DNA of 64,000 bases from Gordionus sp. m RMFG-2023 (lineage: Eukaryota; Nematomorpha; Gordioida; Chordodea; Parachordodidae): NCBI RefSeq assembly GCF_954871325.1, contig NC_088775.1:60241561-60305560 (forward strand), read 5' to 3'. The notes beneath the pieces are model-generated. The model saw only the letters and a list, made by a program, of their open reading frames with translations. It did not search any database and was not told where the DNA came from. Shown one piece after another: positions 24,496 through 35,700 of this stretch. Each line of letters starts with the position of its first letter. Position 1 is the stretch's first letter. Made by a program: the position numbers and the translations under genes.

Positions 24496-25429
24496 TCAAC
24501 ACTTATAACAAGTTATATCCTCTCTATTAATTCTTTTAACCATATTTTTCTGCTCATTTCCTACGTATTCCACCGCTGGAAACACTTTGCAAACACCTTG
24601 TTCATTTTTATAACACTTATCCTTAGTATGTCCTAAATTCCCACAATTTTCACAATATATTTCATTTTTTTGGTTCCCATTCACTAATTTGTACGCTGGA
24701 ACGTAACATTCTTCCGCATTATGACCCTTATTTCCACATCTTTTACATATCTTTGGTATAACTCCTAGATTTACCCTGGCATTACATTCTCTTTTTAAAT
24801 GCCCAAATTTTCCACAATTATAACATTCTTTTTGACCTTTATAATTTATTCTTTTATTTACAATTTTTTCCTCCAACTCCTTTATTTTTATTTTAATTTC
24901 TGCCATTTCTATTTTCTGTATTTCCTCTTCTTTTTTCTTTAATTCAATCTTTTCCTTTTCTTCTCTTTCCTTTATGGCTATTTCTTCTATTTTATTCCTT
25001 TCCGCTTCCCATTCTATTTTCATTTCTCTTTTCAATTTCTCAATTTTAATTTCTTCTATTCTTTCAATTTCCCTTTCATATTCTTTTTTCTTATTTTCAA
25101 TTCCTATTTCTTTTTTTTTGTTCTATTCTTTTAATTTCTGTCATTTCCATTTTCAACTTTTCAAATTCTATATCTTTTTTTTCTTGTTCTATTCTTTCAA
25201 TTTCTTCATTTTCTTTTTTTTTATTTTCAATTTCCATTTCTTTATTTTCCTGTTCAATTAGTTTTAAATACCTTATTCTATTCGCTTCTTTATTTCTATT
25301 TCTTTTATACCATAAATATCCCCCCATCCATAACACTATTATTACCATTAAACTTACATACATCTCTCCTTGTCTCAATTCTTTGAATTCAAAATAATTT
25401 TTCGTGGTAATAATTTTTTTATTCCACAT
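24496..25429 (-). mobile_element. Gag-like region of element B: Lys/Glu-rich helix and zinc knuckles
   Basis: Frames at 25097-25429 and 24496-25035 are dominated by I/E/K repeats, suggesting a long charged helix. A membrane-like start (VSLMVIIVLWMGGYLWY) is odd for gag. Then come CCHC knuckles CYNCGKFGHLKREC, CKRCGNKGHNAEEC and CENCGNLGHTKDKC. At least three knuckles in a row is more than usual for gypsy gag. Confidence 0.8.
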
Positions 25430-25732
25430 TTTATCAAAAAAAAATTTTTTTTTTAAATATTTTTTAACTGTTTTTCTTTTTCTTTCAATTTTTTATATTA
25501 AAGTAGACTTATCAGTACTTTTACTAAAAAAATTTTAACTATTCTAAAAGAAAAAATAAAACATAAAGCTATAATTATTAATATAAATAAAAAACAATTC
25601 ATTTAAATATATCTAAATAAATATTTTTACCTTTTTTTTCGAATTTTTTTTTAATACTTTTTGGCCGTTAATCTATACAATGTTATACAATGGTGTTCCG
25701 CCAGGTATCTTTAATTATAAACGGCACCAAAC

Positions 25733-26021
25733 TGTAGCGATTTGATTTCTAGATACTATAATTTTATTTCTTTAAATCCTGTGGCGATTAAAATATTTTT
25801 TTATTTTTTTATTTCTTTATTAATCAATTCCAAAAACATACATGTATATCGAATATATAAAATTACATATATTTTTATCGCGAACTACCAAAAAAAAAAT
25901 ATATCAAAAAAAATCAATGACCTCATTTTTTTTTTCTTTTCACATATAAACATACCAATAAAATCAATATATTTCTTTAAAAAAATACAAAAATCAATAT
26001 ATTTATTTATTTATTACAACA
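25733..26021 (-). repeat. 5' LTR of element B
   Basis: 289 bp, the direct-repeat partner of 21241-21525. It is followed on the plus strand by the GATAT duplication. Confidence 0.9.
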
Positions 26022-26264
26022 GATATAAATTAATTTTTTTATATAAATTGTGTAGATTGATTTTTTTTTATATATTAATATGAAAATTGTTTTATAAGCC
26101 TGATTTTTTAGTTTAATAAAAAAATGTAAAATTTTAAAATATATTATATAAAATTAAATTATTAATTTAAAACAAAATAAATAATCTCGTAACAATCATT
26201 TATTTTAGAAAACTTTATAGTGGCAGTTCCGCTACATATTCGAGGAAATCGTAAATAAATAAAT

Positions 26265-26468
26265 ATGAAACAGATTCCCAATAATAATGTTAATATAAAT
26301 ATTGAATTTCCAATATACTCAGGCAATGGCGATTTTTTTTTGAGTAGATTCGAAGACATCTTCAAGGACACTCAGATCTCGTACATTGAAAAAGCAGGTT
26401 CCTTTACGAAAAGACTACCAGATGAGGTATATATCAAATTAGACGAACTAAATAAAATTGGGCTATAA
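26265..26468 (+). mobile_element. Gag-like 5' part of element A
   Basis: Starts MKQIPNNNVNINIEF and contains YSGNGDFFLSRFEDIF, the substrate-like motif common at the start of gypsy-type gag regions. It sits just after the 5' LTR. The remainder lies beyond the hAT insertion. Confidence 0.6.
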
Positions 26469-27131
26469 TGACTTACAAAATATTCTAAAATCCAAAGACA
26501 ATATGATTTTAGCTACTGGAACATAGACAACTAGATAAAAAAAAGTTCTGGAATGTAATATGTACATCATTCTAAAAACATGTAAGAAATGATTTATTTG
26601 AAAAAGTGAAGAATAATTAAAAATTTTTAATCTAAATTATGAATAAACCTATATGGGACAATAATAATAAAACAAAGTCCATTGACAAGTTAGAAGATTA
26701 TTTAAAATTTCATGATAGTAAGAATACTCTAAGCTTAATAGGTAATTTACAGAGTTGTTAAAAGATCTAATCAAAAGATCGACGATCCTGGATTCGATCG
26801 CAAATTTGTCAATTTTACGAGATTTATGATTCTGACTTAAATTGAGGATCGAGATCATTTTGTTTAAAATTCGATCCCGATCTTTTTAAAAATTAATTTT
26901 TTACTTAAAACAATAAATAAAATAAAAATTTTGAAAATTAAATTAAAATATTATTTTTAAAAAAAATATCTATCTTCATATTTTATCAACTTCCATTATC
27001 AACTTCCATTCCACCATTTATTTTATAGATATATTTATTCATTTCCTAAATTTTACGAGATTTAGAGCTCTTACAAGTTATATATAAATTTATAATAATA
27101 TATTAATATTTATTTTAATAGGTAAATGTAA

Positions 27132-29598
27132 ATGTCCATTATAGATTTAGAAAATTCTATTGCTTCTACTATTGATGTAACAGCAGATATAAGTGAGAAT
27201 GAGAATCTTTTACCATTTTTGAAATTACGTAAGTATTTTACTTTATGTGAAATGGATGAAAGCAACTCTTATAATATGATCAGCACCAAATGCCGTCTCT
27301 GTAAGAAGATAATATCATCCTCGAACTTAAAGAGACATTTACAGGTAATTCTTTTAAATTTTTTTTATTTGATAATCTTAATGTCAACATGTTTAAATTT
27401 AATTTATTACATCCCTGAGTTGAGCAGATCCTACAGAAATAGAATCTAGATACAGATTCTTTATAAAAAAATGAATTATTAGATACAGTATAATTAATAA
27501 AATATTTGATGAAGAGTTAATCTTGGTTTTGTTATTTATATATAATAATTAGGCATTTATTTTTTAATATTACTATTATATTAGTTTAATTTTCAAAAGA
27601 GTATTTATAATAAATGGAAGTGTAATAACTAATAATTAAGCCTTTATAATGTATTTTGACTTTCTTTAATATAATTAAAACATCCAGTTCAATGTTATTT
27701 GTATTGAACTTAGCAATGTTTCACCAAAAGAAAAATAAATATCTATTCTATTATTTCTTTATTATAATATGTGAAATCTAATCAATTAGTATTATAGTTT
27801 CAGTTTGAGCTTGATTATATAATCCTCTTGACAACATTTTTAGGGCTTTTTTAAATAATATATTTTGAATTGAAAGTATTTTTTGTATCATTTGACTCAA
27901 TCCATAAGTTCTTAAATGCCAAAAAGCCTCATTATATTCATAATAGGAAAATACTTTATCAAAATCTTTGGCCCATATCATTTTGGGCAACTTTTAATAA
28001 TGATAGACAATATTGTAAACTTAAATTTTCAAGATAACCTACCCCCTTTTAACCACTAATAAAACATACTTTAATATGTTTAACAATTTGTTGAACCCTT
28101 AATCCATAGTTCTTAAATGCCAAAAAGGCTAATTATATTCATATATAGCTAAAGATTTTATCAAAATCTTTAGCCCATATCATCTTGGGCAACTTTTAAT
28201 AATGATAGACAAAGACAATATTGTAAACTTAAAATTTAAAATAACCTATATGAACCTTTTTTAACCATATATAAATTAAATAATATACTTTAATATGTTT
28301 AACAAAATTTGTGTTGAACCCTTTATCATTTTTTTGTTTATATAGGTTTTACATTCAGCCTGTACATTGTTTTTTTTAACTTTAAATTTCCATATAAAAT
28401 TTTAAAAATGAAATTTGATTCAGGAGAAGTTATTTTCATCCAACTTTGTTACATACTATTTTTTTCTTTTATAAAGAAAAAGCAGTGAATTTAAAAATGA
28501 GATTACCAAACACCTCAACGAATTCTCTACACAAAAAAATATATCACACCAAATTAGTTCTGGTTGCAAATCCAGACAATCTAAATTAAATTTTAACAAT
28601 CTAAACATTCCAGCTGTATCGCAAAAAACAGCAGACAAGGTTATCATGGATTTTATTATTGACACCTTCCAACCATTGTCTCTGGTTGATGATCCTTCAA
28701 AAAATGATTAAAACTTTTTCTCCTGCGACAAAAATTATTTGTCGCCAAACACTGGGCAACAGGATATCTACTTCCTTCTCTTATATGACGACAAATCTTA
28801 TAAGAGATTTGTCTGAAGTTTCTTATGTATGCACCACTGCTGATTGTTGGAGTGGTCATCGAAGGTATATTATATTTATATGAATTTTATAATGTTTATT
28901 TTATTAGGGCTTTTATTGGACTTACTGCACATTAGCTGGATCCTTTAACCCTCAAGAAAAGGTCAGCCGCTTTGGCACTGAGGAGGATAATTGGGAGGCA
29001 AACATATGATGTTTTGGCCAACGAAATCATGGGTATCCATAAGTTCTATAAAATTCATAATAAGGTGGTGAAGATGGTGACTGACAATGGAACCAACTTT
29101 GTCAAGACATTTAAGTAATATTTATATTTAGCAAAAAATATTTAAATAAATTTATTTTTTCTCGAGTTTTTGGAGAAAATGAAGAAGGTATGAGGATATG
29201 GAATTGATAAATTTGGATGACATATTATCCGTTGATGACCCAATTATTCCTACTATCAGCCTACCAAAACATCAACGTTGTTGTTGCCATAATCTTAACC
29301 TTATTGCAACTCAAATGAATGTATGGATGACATTGATGCTTTTTGGGGGAAAAATACTGTACAAAATGCTTGTTCCGTTAAAAAAAATTTTTATTCAAAT
29401 GATGATTCCATGAATATTTTTAATACTTATATTAATTTAAAAAAAATATTTATTGATTATAATACACCTTTGCCATCAAGCGCTCCTGTGGAGCGCTTGT
29501 TTAGTAAAGCTAATCATGTTCTAAATGAAAGACGCGGATGTTTAAATGATGATAATTTAGAAAAAATTTTATTATTAAAAGCTAATTATTATAAATAA
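27132..29598 (+). pseudogene. BED-finger hAT transposase remnants within the 3.1-kb element
   Basis: A BED zinc finger with start at 27132 (CRLCKKIISSSNLKRHLQ) ends at a GGTAATT donor near 27342. Later exon-like blocks read DTFQPLSLVDDPS (28655-28700), VSYVCTTADCWSGHRR (28820-28865), MVTDNGTNFVKTFK (29070-29115) and LPKHQRCCCHNLNLIATQ (29255-29310). The dimerisation end at 29323-29598 reads PSSAPVERLFSKANHVLNER. A stop falls inside the block near 28935, and the core is short. Compared with the second copy, the stretch just before the shared join near 29311 has been lost here. Confidence 0.82.
27897..28310. repeat. ~204-bp tandem duplication inside the hAT
   Basis: The block with TTCTTAAATGCCAAAAAG, GGGCAACTTTTAATAATGAT and ATACTTTAATATGTTTAACA occurs at 27897 and again at 28101 with modest divergence. 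It lies in an intron-like gap between the BED exon and the next coding block. Confidence 0.85.
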
Positions 29599-29921
29599 AT
29601 ATATTATATTTATTATTCAATTACAATAAATTTCTACCATATTTAATTTATTTTTATATTAGTTAATTTTGTATCGGTTATATTATATTATTATTCAATT
29701 ACAATAAATTTATAACATATATTAGTTAATTTTGCATCGGTCAGAAATTTCCTTCAGAAATTTAAATAGAAAAAAAGATCGTGATCGCGAGTTTTTTTTT
29801 AAAAAAAGGTCGATACTGGATTTCGATCCTCTTTTTTTGAAAAGATCGTGATCGGGATTCGATCGTTTTAAAAAGATCGGTTAACAAGCCTGGTAATTTA
29901 CCAGATGAATTATATTTAGTC

Positions 29922-30356
29922 ATGAAAGCAGTGTTTCCAAGAGGGTTAAATTCAAGTTATGATGAAACATTATATACATTTAAGTGTTTATGTAATTATA
30001 AATCGGCTACAGAAATAAAAGAAAATTGTTCTAATAAAAATTTAAGTGAATCTAATAATGAGAATTATTATAAAAATAGAAAATTAGATAAAGAAACACA
30101 TTATTATAAAAGAAATTATTATTATAATTGTAAATCTTTTAGTAACAAAAAATTGAAAAATTTTAAATTAAAACCCAATATTCAAAAGGAAAGAGATTCT
30201 TATAAACTAAAAGAAATAAATTATATAATAATATTTGAAACATTTGTGATTATAGAAAATAAGGAAATAAACTTTAAAGAAAATAAGGAAATAATCATTA
30301 AAGAAAATAATGAAATAAAAAAAAAACTCTTACTAAATGCGATAAAAAAAAATTGA
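29922..30356 (+). mobile_element. Second gag-like part of element A
   Basis: Begins MKAVFPRGLNSSYDETLYTF and becomes Asn/Lys-rich with a low-complexity ENKEI repeat. It continues the gag-like region interrupted by the hAT. No zinc knuckle or pol is visible before the 3' LTR. Confidence 0.5.
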
Positions 30357-31019
30357 AACTTATAAATTTGAAGACAATTAAAAGTATCACTAAGAGAAGT
30401 CATATAAAAACTAAACGTCTTCATTCTAAAATAATACTCAAGGATGTGATGAAGAGATCTTTTTCTAAAAATTTAAGGCTCAAAAAATTATTTTTTACTA
30501 AAAACAATCTTATGAATAATTATTATTTCAAAATACTTTTTAAATTAAAAAATAAGGGCATAAAGTTTAAATTTCTAAAGAAGATGGATGTACAGACGTA
30601 CATATCATCTTTTATCAAAAAATATATATAAAAAATAAAAAAAAACGCTAAAAATATTATCTAACAATCTTGTTGATTTATCATCCTTATATTATTCTAA
30701 CATCCAAATTTGATCGATTCTCTAATTATTCATATATTCCGAAATCCTATTTAATAATGATAATTTTACAATTGGTGATAATAACAATTTTGTAAAATTG
30801 ACAATGATAATGACGGAGCTTAACGACGAGCCAGCGTACTCAGAACGATATTAACAAACCAACGTGATAGAATCAAGCCAATGACTTATGAACGACTTGA
30901 ACAATCGTATGCACAACCAAAATAAATATCATTTTCCAAGACGAAACTATGACAGACTGCACGATAAGATTCACATGCAAAAAAAACCTGAGTGGAGATC
31001 ATTTTTTTAAAGGGTGGAA

Positions 31020-31245
31020 TGTTGATATGACCGATTAATACTAACCTTTAAATTGTTTTTTTTATGTTGATATAAATTGATTTTTTTATATAAATTGTGT
31101 AGATTGATTTTTTTTTGTTATATAAGCCTGATTTTTTAGTTTGATAAAAAAATGTAAAATTTTAAAATAAATTATATAAAATTAAATTATTAATTTAAAA
31201 CAAAATAAATAATCTCGTAACAATCATTTATTTTAGAAAACTTTG
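31020..31245 (+). repeat. 3' LTR of element A
   Basis: About 226 bp, starting TGTTGATATGACCG after the purine tract at 31009-31019. It is intact, and so shows the empty-site form of the split 5' LTR. Confidence 0.85.
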
Positions 31246-31250
31246 CAAAG

Positions 31251-31760
31251 GATGAATAGTTCAATTCAATATTAATTATCGAATTCGAAATAATTATCTT
31301 CCATTACCTGGCTAACATTATTAGAGAAATATATCGATTTTTACATATTAAAATTTCCTATATGATCAAAAAAATGCGGGTAATATATGTTTAATTCAAT
31401 AATTTTCTGGGTCTGTTTTAAAGACATAAAAATTGGCTTAGGCTCAAGCCGACTAGTAATTGGCTTTGGCTCGAGTCGGTTCAGTAGTTGGATTCGTCCA
31501 AATATTTAGCACTAGTTAGTCCAATAATTGACTCGATCTTAATTTTGAGCCGAAAAGTATTTATTTATTATATTATGACAAAAATTAATTTCTTATATAT
31601 AGCCAAAAATTGCCTCCCCATCAAAATATTTTGCAATATTGACTATCGAAAAAATTGAAGAGCCTGTATTATATACCCTCTAGCGAGTAGTTCTAGCTGA
31701 TCCAATAAATTATTAATTTTTAAAAAAACTATTTTGCAAAAATCAATTCGACTAGCTCCT
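31251..31760. other. AT-rich, no gene seen
   Basis: Non-coding. At 31440-31560 there are phrases such as GGCTCAAGCCGACTAG, related to the GGCTCAAGCCGGCTC subterminal repeats of the TAGTGTTG-type elements, so a decayed MITE is possible. No terminal repeats were found. Confidence 0.45.
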
Positions 31761-31762
31761 TA

Positions 31763-32337
31763 ACATTAATTTGCTCGGTGCGTAGTTTAGTCATCTAAAA
31801 TTAACATTAATTTGCTCGATACGTAGTTTAGTCATCTAAAATTAACATTAATTTGCCCGATACGTAGTTTAGTCATCTAAAATTAACATTAATTTGATGC
31901 GTAGTTTAGTCATCTAAAATTAACATTAATTTGCTCGATGCGTAGTTTATTCATCTAAAATTAATATTAATTTGCTCGATACGTAGTTTAGTCATCTAAA
32001 ATTAACATTAATTTGCCCGATAGGTAATTTAGTCATCTAAAATTAACATTAATTTGCTCGATGCGTAGTTTAGTCATCTAAAATTAACATTAATTTGCTC
32101 GATGCGTAGTTTAGTCATCTAAAATTAATATTAATCTTCTTGATGCGTAGTTTAGTCATCTAAAATTAACATTTATTTGCCCGATGCGTAGTTTAGTCAT
32201 CTAAAATTAACACTAATTTGCTCGACGCATACTTTAGTCGTCTAAAATTAATATTAATTTGCTCGATGCGTAGTTTAGTCATCTAAAATTAATATAAATT
32301 ATCTCGATGCGCAGTTTAATCATCTAAAATTAAAGCT
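31763..32337. repeat. 41-bp minisatellite, about 14 copies
   Basis: The unit is TTAACATTAATTTGCTCGAT plus GCGTAGTTTAGTCATCTAAAA, repeated head to tail with point changes (GATGCG/GATACG, CTCG/CCCG) and a short unit near 31890. Confidence 0.95.
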
Positions 32338-32844
32338 AATAAAAATTTTACCCTCTCCCGTCAAAATTTAACAAATATTTGAATATAAGAGTTTATTTTT
32401 GCTAATCCTATTGCTTACTACTTTGTATAAATTTACAAGCAGAAAACGTGTATGAAGAGGTAAATAAGAATGAATGTAGATGAATATTTTCATAATATTT
32501 ATCGACGTAAAATTGAAAGTTAAATCTTATCATATAACACTAATTCCTAACCCTAACCCTTCGTCTAGCACCTAGGCAATTATTGAGATATAATATAAAT
32601 GTTGACTCAACTGAATAATATTATAAAATTTTATTTTCATCCCATTCTTAGATACTTTTTTATCGCGAATAAATGTACGTTTTTTAGATAAAAAACAAGT
32701 CTTTAGCAATCTTCGTATTTTATTACCTAAAGACCCTTCTTCGTTCTCTGATGCCAATATTGGTAAAATAAATTGATACTGAAATCAATTTAATTAGTGA
32801 ATTCGAATTGTTATAAATATTTACTACGTTTGATTATTTTACCT

Positions 32845-33070
32845 GAGCATAATATTGATGTGCTCAATCGGTGTAAGGAAATCTCGGCTCAATTTCCAAA
32901 TATTTTGATATAGTTTTATATTTTTGCATATTTTCCTATTGCAACATGTACGAATGAAAGGACCTTTTCCAGCTTGGGAAGACTCAAAACTTACCTACAA
33001 AATACTACTTCCGAATCTCGGCTAGATAGCTCTGTTAAATATCCACAGATGTTTAGTTCCAACGACCAGC
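32845..33070 (+). pseudogene. C-terminal scrap of a ZMYM-type hAT
   Basis: The plus strand reads ATCTNERTFSSLGRLKTYLQ followed by TTSESRL, matching the dimerisation motif at the end of the transposase at 17684-18682. Nothing else of the gene is preserved nearby, and the frame runs into unrelated sequence. Confidence 0.75.
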
Positions 33071-33074
33071 GTCT

Positions 33075-34195
33075 ACATGGCAGAAAATTTGATGGAGGCA
33101 AACCCCTTTAAAAAATTTACCCCTACCCCCCCCCCCCCAACTACTTGGTGAACTAATGTAAAAGAATCTTAAAACAAGCTACCATTTTTAATTTTACAAC
33201 AAAATTTTATTTACTTCCTTTCAGTTATATTTAGGCTATAAAAAGCAATTAAAACTTAAATTCTTGCTAATAATATATCGGCAATTGCAAAGCTATTTGG
33301 GTCACTCTATTGAGATTGATTATTGAATGAGAAGAAAATATAATCTGTAAATCTTAAATAGTTTGGATCTTTGCTAATTATTAAATATAGAATATAGATA
33401 AAATTTATTTACCTATTGAAAATCTTATTTTTAATAATAATATTTAAAGTATTTTGCTAAAATTTTAAATGATTTATTGTATTCTAACTGAAATTATTAT
33501 TAAATTTAATCATATATGTCAACCTCTATACTTTTAGAAAATTAACAAATAGGATTAATATTAATATATTACTTGTGATATTGTAAAATATTATTGAATA
33601 AAAAGACTTCATATTCAAAGAGAGAAAATTTATAGTTTTTTTTATCTCTTTGTCAGAATAAAATCAACGATAAACATCATAATCGTATTAAATATTGAAT
33701 TTAAAAAAATACAATTCAAGTCAAAAATACCCCCCAAAAATAAATGTCTACCCCCTCAAAAAAATATATACTCCAAAAAATCTATACCTTCTCCTCAAAA
33801 TGCCAATATATTTTAGATATATTTGTCTCCTACCCACCCCAGCCATGTAGAAACTGCCAAATACAAACGAAATTCTTGATGAATTGGCAAATTTCCCAAG
33901 AAAATAAAAATCACACTATAATTATAGTATTTAATAAATATTTTGTATAATATTGTATATGGTAATAAGTTATAATTTCAATAAAAAAAAAAATTTCCTT
34001 ATATTGTACGAGAATTTAAGCTGAGGCTAGTTTTTAAAGCAAATTATATAAAAAAAATGACACTTAACTTTATTTCAATTTTACATTTAAAATTTTTTTT
34101 TATTAAATATAATATACCTAACTTAAAATAATAAAAATTGGGTTATAACCTTTATTTCTTCTTTAAATATCCATAAACGCGAATTAGTAAATAAA
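33075..34195. other. AT-rich, no gene seen
   Basis: Contains a C-run near 33125 and a C/A-rich low-complexity stretch at 33725-33850. The tail 33860-33975 is shared with 6340-6440 and probably marks the hAT 3' region. A 68-codon frame at 33744-33950 is low-complexity. Confidence 0.5.
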
Positions 34196-34199
34196 AGTT

Positions 34200-34475
34200 A
34201 AAAATATTAATACAATTATTATTGAATTATAAATAATTAATGGAATAGCTCAAACATATATTAATATAATTATTATTGAATTATGAATAATTAATGGAAT
34301 AGCTCAAACATATGACCCGGTCAAATGCCGCGGAAAAGCTGGCCAAATATTAATATAATTATTATTGAATTATGAATAATTAATGGAATAGCTCAAACAT
34401 ATGACCCGGCCAAATGCCGCGGGAAAGCTGGTCAAATGCCAGCTAAATGTTTGGGGGCGAAGCCCACCCAAAAAA
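34200..34475. repeat. ~90-bp tandem repeat with GC-rich hairpin segments
   Basis: ATTATTGAATTATGAATAAT plus TAATGGAATAGCTCAAACATATGACCCGG occurs three times (34204, 34258, 34348). The later copies end in CCGGYCAAATGCCGCGG blocks. The array ends in TTGGGGGCGAAGCCCACCC, a hairpin also present at the end of the hAT MITE near 40912. Confidence 0.8.
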
Positions 34476-35320
34476 TACCCCAACCTTCCATTTGAAAAAA
34501 TATGCCACTGCAATATATAATTGTTACCCATATTCTATATATTATTCCGATAAAAATTATTTATTCCATTATTCATTAATTAATCAATTCTTATTTCAAT
34601 TATTCCAAAATTATTATTTGAGAAATAATCAAACAATGATAATAAGTACAAATGATAATGAATAACGAGATCAACAAGCTAATGAGATAATAGGTAACAA
34701 GCTAACGATTAGAACAAACCAACGAAAAAGATATGACTTATGCAACAACTACAGTGGCAATAACGCTAAACAATGAATTGGACAAAACTATACGATGACC
34801 GCTCACTTCAAATTAAATCGAGGAATATTTTAAAAAAAGTGTGAAATGTTATACATTAGAAATATTAATAAATTAAAATATTGTTTAATTATATATTTGA
34901 TCATTAGATAGAATTTATAAAATTTTATTTCATTCATTCACATAATTATTTTTCAATGTAAACATCTGGTGTAAAAATTTTGAAGTGATAGTACTGTATT
35001 GTATGGGTTGAATCATTAATAAAAAATATTACTATATCATACTGATCAGGTAAAAAATTTTATTTAATTATATCTTTATTTTACAGATTCTATGAACATT
35101 AAATCTCAATATTGATAGTAATCCTTATGACTTACACAGAATTTAAACTTAAAATCAGCCACCACCCACCCTTAAAGTAATTAAATTATATTGCAGTTAT
35201 CGGGTATAGGCTCTTTTTATGCCCCACTCCTTTTTAATAAGCCTATATAGGTTTAAGTAACATTTTTCGAAATGTTGCGCCTATAAGTACGTGCGGCTTG
35301 CCCACAAACGTGTGGAGGAC
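34476..35320. other. AT-rich, no gene seen
   Basis: Mostly low-complexity. At 35200-35310 a block less AT-rich (TAAGCCTATATAGG, TGCGGCTTGCCC) precedes the transposase-like exon and may be its 3' flank. Confidence 0.4.
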
Positions 35321-35323
35321 TCC

Positions 35324-35700
35324 TCATAATTTTACTTTCCAATTAGATGGATGAGTTCCAGGAATGGAAAGAGCTTTTGAAAACCGATCTTTTAAAAATT
35401 CTTTCTCCTCCTGGCATTCTTCATGGGATATATAAGAAAAATGAATATTTTTTATATTTTCCTCAGCGAATTTGAAGAAATCGCAAGGAAATTTTATTTG
35501 ATTTTCATAAGGCAGTTGTAAACTGGCCCGTGCAGCCAATCGTTTCACATTTCCTCCTATTCCATCGCAGGCACTTTCCCATGCGCAGTAGCAAAGAAAT
35601 GCCATTCTGCTGAGATAGCGAAGTCTACCTGATGATAACACAAGGTTATAAAATTTTTCCTGTTTTTATATTGGGCCGCGGACCCATCGGAATAATATAA
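35324..35700 (-). pseudogene. Exon fragment of a transposase-like protein (SDG...QYKN / DGIGG motifs)
   Basis: Minus-strand reading gives YYSDGSAAQYKNRKNF near 35690-35650, then EWHFFATAHGK, CDGIGGNVKRLAARASLQ and PGTHPSN. I recall this motif series from many uncharacterised, repeat-associated proteins of invertebrates and suspect a DDE-type transposase fragment; that is inference. A frame change near 35600 separates the first part from the long open frame that ends at 35324. No upstream exons were recognised. Confidence 0.5.

Larger units (their letters stand above)
21241..26021 (-). mobile_element. LTR element B (gag-protease type), nested in element A's LTR
   Basis: Two LTRs of about 285-289 bp (21241-21525 and 25733-26021) run TG...CA in minus orientation. 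A polypurine tract AGAAGGGGG is read at 21530-21538, and TGGTGCCG lies just inside the other LTR near 25720, a plausible primer-binding site. In element orientation there is a Lys/Glu-rich coiled-coil-like region (25097-25429), then CCHC zinc knuckles and a retropepsin. No reverse transcriptase or integrase was seen in 4.2 kb of internal DNA, so the element is probably non-autonomous. A further zinc-knuckle region lies near its 3' end. The LTRs are very alike, so the insertion is young. The gag-protease frame is interrupted in a few places. Confidence 0.85.
21236..26026. repeat. 5-bp target duplication GATAT around element B
   Basis: GATAT at 21236-21240 and 26022-26026. The unbroken LTR at 31020 contains a single GATAT at this point, which confirms the empty site. 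Confidence 0.92.
26750..29892 (+). mobile_element. BED-finger hAT transposon (3,143 bp) inserted in element A
   Basis: The ends are CAGAGTTGTTAAAAGATC at 26750 and the reverse complement of CAGGCTTGTTAACCGATC ending at 29892. They are imperfect inverted repeats with extra GATC-rich subterminal sequence on both sides, and a perfect 8-bp target duplication flanks them. Inside is a plus-strand transposase gene in pieces. A second, partial copy lies at 62537-63189 in the opposite direction. Confidence 0.92.
26742..29900. repeat. 8-bp target duplication GTAATTTA around a BED-finger hAT
   Basis: GTAATTTA at 26742-26749 and 29893-29900 directly abuts the inverted termini. Eight bases is the hAT standard. 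Confidence 0.92.
21187..31245 (+). mobile_element. LTR element A, a gag-only fossil, carrying two nested insertions
   Basis: The LTR begins TGTTGATATGACCG at 21187 and again at 31020. Its remainder matches between 26027-26217 and 31070-31245 (shared CTCGTAACAATCATTTATTT). A purine tract AAAGGGTGGAA precedes the right LTR, giving plus orientation. Flanking CAGAG (21182-21186) and CAAAG (31246-31250) are a near-matching 5-bp duplication. The internal region, outside the insertions, is only about 1.7 kb. It shows gag-like parts at 26265-26468 (YSGNGDFFLSRFEDIF) and 29922-30356, and no pol. The 5' LTR is split by element B and the gag-like region by a BED-finger hAT. It is broken and probably non-autonomous. 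Confidence 0.8.

Noticed and set aside
24974-25261. Phe/Ser-rich plus-strand frame
   Set aside because: Antisense shadow of the Lys/Glu-rich gag-like region of element B.
31763-32337. CRISPR-like regular repeats
   Set aside because: Units are contiguous 41-bp copies with no unique spacers; this is a eukaryotic minisatellite.
32545-32565. Short CCTAACCCTAACCC tract as a telomere-like element end
   Set aside because: Only about two units with no partner array; too short to support anything.
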